Positions 60,004 through 64,000 of a stretch of DNA of 64,000 bases are shown in pieces. The notes beneath the pieces are model-generated. The model did no database searches and was not told where the DNA came from. It worked only from the letters and a program-made list of their open reading frames with translations. Position 1 is the stretch's first letter. Each line of letters begins with the position of its first letter. Origin of the DNA: Serratia plymuthica NBRC 102599 (GTDB lineage Bacteria > Pseudomonadota > Gammaproteobacteria > Enterobacterales > Enterobacteriaceae); assembly GCF_001590925.1 (NCBI RefSeq), contig NZ_BCTU01000025.1, positions 1-64,000 on the forward strand, in the 5' to 3' direction. The position numbers and the translations under genes were made by a program.

Positions 60004-63000
60004 TCAGCTGGCGTGTTCCAGCCACAGCAAAGCATCGCCTGGCCCCACCGGCCGCCCTTGCTGGCAACTGATGCGTTTGATGATCCCGGCGCGCGGCGCG
60101 GTGACCGCCAGTTCCATTTTCATCGCCTCAACCACAATCAGCGGCTGGCCGGCTTCTACCGTCTGCCCCGGCTCCACCAGGATCTTCCACACGTTGCCGT
60201 TCAGATCGGCGCTGACCAGATAGCCGTCGACCTCTTCCTCATCGCTCTGCGGCGGCAGCAATTGCGCCTCGGCCTCGCTCTCTTGCGCCTGCCAGAGCGT
60301 CACTTCATGGCTGAATGCCTGCTGCTGGCGCTGCTGGAATGCGGCGATGTCTTCGGCGTTGTCCGCCAGAAAACGGGTGTACTCGGCAAAGTCGAATTCG
60401 CTGTTTTCGATGCGGACCTGCGCACGCCCTTCACGGAATGCCTCGCGCTGCTCATCCAGCTCCTGCTCGCTGACCGGGTAGAAACGCACCTGATCGAAGA
60501 AGTGCAGCAACCAGGGCTCACCGGCGTTGAACTGCGGGTTTTTGAGGAATTTGTTCCAGATCGGCAGCGTACGCCCGACCAGCTGATAGCCGCCCGGCGA
60601 GTCCATGCCATAAATGCACATGTACATGCCGCCGATACCGACCGTGCCTTCGGCGGTGTGGGTGCGCGCCGGGTTGTATTTGGAGCTGAGCAGCCGGTGG
60701 CGCGGATCAATCGGCACCGCGCAGGGCGCGCCGAGATAGACATCGCCCAACCCGAGGATCAAATAGCTGGCGTCGAAGATAATGTCGCGTACCTGTTCGC
60801 GGTGGCTGAGGCCATTGATGCGCTGGATAAAATCGACGTTGTTCGGCAGCCAGGGCGCAGAGCTGCGTACCGTCTGGCTGTAACGCTCCACCGCGCCCAG
60901 GGTGGCGGAGTCTTCAAACGCCATCGGCAGATAAACCGTGCGCGTCGGCACCTTCAGGCGGCTGACGTCGCCCAGCGCCTGTTCACGCGCCAGCAGGCGC
61001 TGGAGCAAATCGGCCTGGCCGATAGTGCGGCTGTCGTAACGGATCTGCAGCGAACGCACACCAGGTGCCAGTTCCTCAACGCCGGGGATCGCGTCCTGTT
61101 TGAGCGATTGCATCAGCAGATGAATACGCAGCCGCAACGCCAGATCGAGCAGGTTGTCGCCGTACTCCATCAAAATGTAGCCGTCCCCGGCCTGGCGATA
61201 GACGACCGAGGGGCGGCCCTCCCCGGCCGGCAACGCGGCGACGATAGCCGCAGAAGCCGTGGCGCCCGGCGTCAGATCCGGCGTCGGCAGGGTTATCGCC
61301 TTCACCGCCGCCAGCGCTTCGATGCTGCCAAGCTGCGCCTGCTCCAGCGATTGCGCCTGTTTGAAACCGATAGGATGGAAGCGGATGCGGTCGCCCGGCT
61401 TCACCTGGCCCACCTTCCACAGCTCGGCTTTGGCGATGGTCACCGGGCAGACAAAACCACCGAGGCTCGGCCCGTCGCGGGTGAGGATCACCGGGAAATC
61501 ACCGGTGAAATTAATCGAACCGATGGCGTACTCGCAATCATGTACGTTAGAAGGGTGCAGCCCGGCCTCCCCGCCGTCCTGCCGCGCCCAGCCGGGTTTC
61601 GGCCCCGACAGGCGCACGCCCAACCGGTTAGAGTTGTAGTGCACCTGCCATTCGGCGGCAAAAAAGGTGTCGATCGACTCCGGGGTAAAGAAGTCCGGCG
61701 CGCCGTGCGGGCCATAGAGCACGCCGATGTTCCACAGGCTGCCGTATTGCGGGATCAGGCTGTCGTCCATCGCCTGCGGCGCCGCGATGGGGGCCGGGGT
61801 GGTGCTGGCCGCCAGCGCAGGCTGGGATACCGCCAGCATATCGGCGACCCGCAGGGTGCGCCCGGCGTGGCCGCCAAACTGCCCAAGGGCGAAGGTCGAA
61901 CGGCTGCCCAAATACACCGGCACGTCGAACCCATTACGCACCGCCAGATAAGTGCGGCAACCGTGCGCGGCGCGGCCCAAGCTCAGGACCTGCCCGGCGC
62001 GAACCGCCACCGGCTGCCAGTAGGCTACCGCTTCCCCATCCAGGTTCGCCGGGCAGTCGGCGCCGGTCAGGGCGATGATCGCGTCGCAGTGGAAGCGCAA
62101 GGTCGGCCCCTGCAAAGTAAACTCCAGCCCGGCGGCGCTCGGGTCGTTGCCGACAATGCGGTTGGCCAGCCGGAAAGCGAAATCGTCCATCGGCCCGGAA
62201 GGCGGCACGCCGATATCCCAATAGCCAAGACGGCCCGGGTAATCCTGCACGCTGCTGTAGGTGCCCGGTTGCAGCACTTCAATACTGCTGGGCTGGAAAC
62301 GGAAGCTGTCCAGCATGCGGGTCCAGACTTCGCCGCTCTGGAATTGCGCCGTGGCGATCACCTGACGCAGGTAATCGAGGTTGGTGGCGATGCCGTGCAA
62401 ACGGGTAGCGCCGAGCACCGCGCGCATTTTCTCCAGCGCCTGTTGGCGATCTTCGCCGTGGACGATCAGTTTGGCGATCATCGGGTCGTAAAATGCCGAC
62501 ACTTCACTGCCGGTCGCCACCCAGCCGTCGACGCGCACATTTTCCGGGAAATGCACCTCGGTCAGCACGCCGGGGCTGGGCTGGAAATTCTTCAGCGGAT
62601 CTTCGGCATAGATGCGCACCTCGATCGAGGCCCCCTGTGGTGCGCGTTGCAGCGCCGCCCAGTCCAACGCATCGCCCGCCGCCACTTGCAACATGCATTC
62701 GATCAGATCCAGCCCGGTCACCATTTCGGTCACCGGATGTTCCACCTGCAAGCGGGTGTTTACCTCGAGGAAATAGAACTCGTCGCGCGCGCCGTCGTAG
62801 ATAAATTCCACGGTGCCGGCGCTGCGGTAATTCACCGATTCACCCAGCGCTACCGCCGCCTGATGCAGCGCCTGACGGGTCGCCGCCGGCAGGTTCGGCG
62901 CCGGGGTTTCTTCCACCACCTTCTGGTTACGGCGCTGCAACGAGCAATCGCGTTCACCAAGCGCCACCACCCGGCCCTGGCCGTCGCCAAAGATTTGCAC

Positions 63001-63627
63001 TTCCACATGGCGCGCCTGATCGACAAAGCGCTCGATAAAAGCCCCGGAGTCGCGGAAGAACTGCTCACCCAGCCGCTTTACGCTGTCGTAAGCTTCGCGC
63101 AGCACCGCTTCGTCGTCGCAGCGTGTCAGGCCAATGCCGCCACCGCCGGCGGTGCTTTTCAACATGACTGGGTAGCCAATCCGTGCGGCGGCAGTGACCG
63201 CTTCCTCAATACTGTCCAGCAGGCCAGTGCCCGGCGTCATCGGCACCTGCGCCACCGCCGCCAGCTCACGCGCCCGGTGCTTCAGGCCGAACTCACGGAT
63301 CTGCGCCGCCGTCGGCCCGATAAAGGCGATACCCGCCGCTTCGCAGGCATCGGCGAACTCGGCACTCTCGGAGAGAAAACCATAGCCGGGATAGATCGCC
63401 TGCGCGCCGGTTTCCACTGCGGCGGCGAGGATTTTATCAATGCACAGGTAGCTGTCGGCGGCCTTTTCGCCGCCGAGCGCCACCGCCAGATCGGCCTCGG
63501 TGACATGTGGCGCATTGCGGTCGGCATCGGAATAGACCGCCACGCTGGTCACGCCCAGGCGTTTCAGGGTACGGATCGCGCGGCAGGCAATTTCGCCGCG
63601 GTTAGCGATTAATACAGTGGTAAACAT
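60004..63627 (-). CDS. Urea carboxylase (biotin-dependent)
   Basis: A 1207-residue enzyme converting urea, bicarbonate and ATP to allophanate. Domains in order: biotin carboxylase (residues 1-445; MLKSTAGGGGIGL, EFYFLEVNTRLQVEHPVTE), a carboxyltransferase region of the KipA/KipI type (about 465-1050; SSVQDYPGRLGYWDIGVPPSGPMDDFAFRLANR, VHDCEYAIGSINFTGDFPVILTRDGPSLGGF, GPGGYQLVGRTLP-like motif MDSPGGYQLVGRTLPIW) and a biotinyl domain at the end with EAMKMEL (Lys about 1170). The ATG at 63627 has AGGA six bases upstream. The allophanate hydrolase gene lies 68 bases upstream, and the transporter genes follow. Confidence 0.95.
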   Translation of the reverse strand: MFTTVLIANRGEIACRAIRTLKRLGVTSVAVYSDADRNAPHVTEADLAVALGGEKAADSYLCIDKILAAAVETGAQAIYPGYGFLSESAEFADACEAAGIAFIGPTAAQIREFGLKHRARELAAVAQVPMTPGTGLLDSIEEAVTAAARIGYPVMLKSTAGGGGIGLTRCDDEAVLREAYDSVKRLGEQFFRDSGAFIERFVDQARHVEVQIFGDGQGRVVALGERDCSLQRRNQKVVEETPAPNLPAATRQALHQAAVALGESVNYRSAGTVEFIYDGARDEFYFLEVNTRLQVEHPVTEMVTGLDLIECMLQVAAGDALDWAALQRAPQGASIEVRIYAEDPLKNFQPSPGVLTEVHFPENVRVDGWVATGSEVSAFYDPMIAKLIVHGEDRQQALEKMRAVLGATRLHGIATNLDYLRQVIATAQFQSGEVWTRMLDSFRFQPSSIEVLQPGTYSSVQDYPGRLGYWDIGVPPSGPMDDFAFRLANRIVGNDPSAAGLEFTLQGPTLRFHCDAIIALTGADCPANLDGEAVAYWQPVAVRAGQVLSLGRAAHGCRTYLAVRNGFDVPVYLGSRSTFALGQFGGHAGRTLRVADMLAVSQPALAASTTPAPIAAPQAMDDSLIPQYGSLWNIGVLYGPHGAPDFFTPESIDTFFAAEWQVHYNSNRLGVRLSGPKPGWARQDGGEAGLHPSNVHDCEYAIGSINFTGDFPVILTRDGPSLGGFVCPVTIAKAELWKVGQVKPGDRIRFHPIGFKQAQSLEQAQLGSIEALAAVKAITLPTPDLTPGATASAAIVAALPAGEGRPSVVYRQAGDGYILMEYGDNLLDLALRLRIHLLMQSLKQDAIPGVEELAPGVRSLQIRYDSRTIGQADLLQRLLAREQALGDVSRLKVPTRTVYLPMAFEDSATLGAVERYSQTVRSSAPWLPNNVDFIQRINGLSHREQVRDIIFDASYLILGLGDVYLGAPCAVPIDPRHRLLSSKYNPARTHTAEGTVGIGGMYMCIYGMDSPGGYQLVGRTLPIWNKFLKNPQFNAGEPWLLHFFDQVRFYPVSEQELDEQREAFREGRAQVRIENSEFDFAEYTRFLADNAEDIAAFQQRQQQAFSHEVTLWQAQESEAEAQLLPPQSDEEEVDGYLVSADLNGNVWKILVEPGQTVEAGQPLIVVEAMKMELAVTAPRAGIIKRISCQQGRPVGPGDALLWLEHAS

Positions 63628-63695
63628 ATGCAATCCTCATAGAACGATACCCAATAGCTTTCAGGCTGTGGCCAGACGGCAAGCAGGCACATCAC

Positions 63696-64000
63696 TCAGG
63701 TCAGTGACTGGGGTGAGTCAACGCTGCCAACAACGCCAGGGTCGGAAAGATGACGGGTATAGTTGCGCCAGCCGCCAAATTCAGTGATATCCAATGCGCC
63801 TTCCAGCGCCCAGGGTTCGCAGATAAAACCTTTTACCCGGCGGCCATCCGCCAGCAGCAGCGTGCCGATGCCCAGCGGCGCCGGGATCTCCGCGACAAAT
63901 TCGCCGAAACGCGCCAACGGGATGTCCCACAGCTCAACGCTGATGGCGGCCCCCTGCCCGGTTTTGACCAGCCCCGGTTTGGGCGGCTGAGTATTGGCCA
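63696..64000 (-). CDS. Allophanate hydrolase, C-terminal end (cut by the window edge)
   Basis: Only the last about 101 residues are present. They read [20 protein letters not shown], then [40 protein letters not shown] and TEFGGWRNY, the C-terminal domain of AtzF/DUR1-type allophanate hydrolases that precedes product release. The enzyme splits allophanate to ammonia and CO2; the amidase domain with its Ser-Ser-Lys triad lies outside the window. It is 68 bases upstream of urea carboxylase on the same strand. Confidence 0.88.
   Translation of the reverse strand, partial: ANTQPPKPGLVKTGQGAAISVELWDIPLARFGEFVAEIPAPLGIGTLLLADGRRVKGFICEPWALEGALDITEFGGWRNYTRHLSDPGVVGSVDSPQSLT

Noticed and set aside
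60013-63612. A 1199-codon open frame on the plus strand, opposite urea carboxylase
   Set aside because: Its product has no recognisable domain and is rich in Arg, His and Gln, as expected for the antisense of a GC-rich gene; the minus strand encodes a clear biotin enzyme.
1-64000. CRISPR arrays, tRNA or rRNA genes, IS elements and integrases
   Set aside because: No regularly spaced repeats, no cloverleaf or rRNA-like stretch and no transposase or recombinase motif were found on either strand.

Overview
The window looks like a chromosomal segment of a high-GC member of the Enterobacterales, most likely Serratia or a close relative. This rests on recognisable enterobacterial genes (dinG, ybiB, yedA, yehZYXW/osmF, a divergent yjiS/yjiR-like pair, sseA, an OmpC/PhoE-type porin), dense gene packing and an overall GC-rich base use. 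No rRNA, tRNA, CRISPR array, integrase or transposase gene was seen.

Left third (1-26 kb): an M3 metallopeptidase and ybiB are followed by a block of transporter/regulator pairs (PaiB-like protein, two DHA2 MFS pumps, LysE and EamA exporters, XRE, LysR and Lrp regulators). This block separates ybiB from the SOS helicase gene dinG. Next come a tautomerase/carboxymuconolactone decarboxylase pair, a general porin, acetyltransferases, a lipoprotein acid phosphatase, an XRE-cupin regulator operon, the AzlCD exporter with an AraC regulator, an MFS pump divergent from a SufR-like cysteine-cluster regulator, DUF2878, yedA, a 58-residue membrane peptide gene and a LysR/SDR divergent pair.

Middle (26.5-34 kb): an AT-rich 1.9 kb island lies between two 65-bp direct repeats that copy the 3' end of a PhnD-like gene. 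It carries a frameshifted DUF3289 gene, a DUF943 gene, a decayed second DUF3289 copy and a C-terminal fragment of another protein. Beside it is a six-gene array: fatty acid desaturase, the osmoprotectant ABC transporter osmF-yehY-yehX-yehW, and a signal-less PhnD-like binding protein.

34-53 kb: small metabolic and redox genes, each with its regulator (OsmC, PhzF, isochorismatase-like hydrolase with a membrane-anchored monooxygenase, Gfo/Idh oxidoreductase, GST, MocR-type regulator, AraC, DUF523, Nudix, SseA, LysR/DUF4865). A flavin monooxygenase has a near-perfect Fur box upstream. A RES toxin/long antitoxin pair, a Tat-exported acid phosphatase, DUF2165 and an orphan ParD follow.

Right end (53.6-64 kb): a urea-use cluster. 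UrtABCDE imports urea, urea carboxylase converts it to allophanate with ATP and biotin, and allophanate hydrolase (cut by the window edge) releases ammonia and CO2. A GntR/FCD regulator sits between the catabolic and transport genes. No urease genes are present, so this is an import-plus-urea-amidolyase route.
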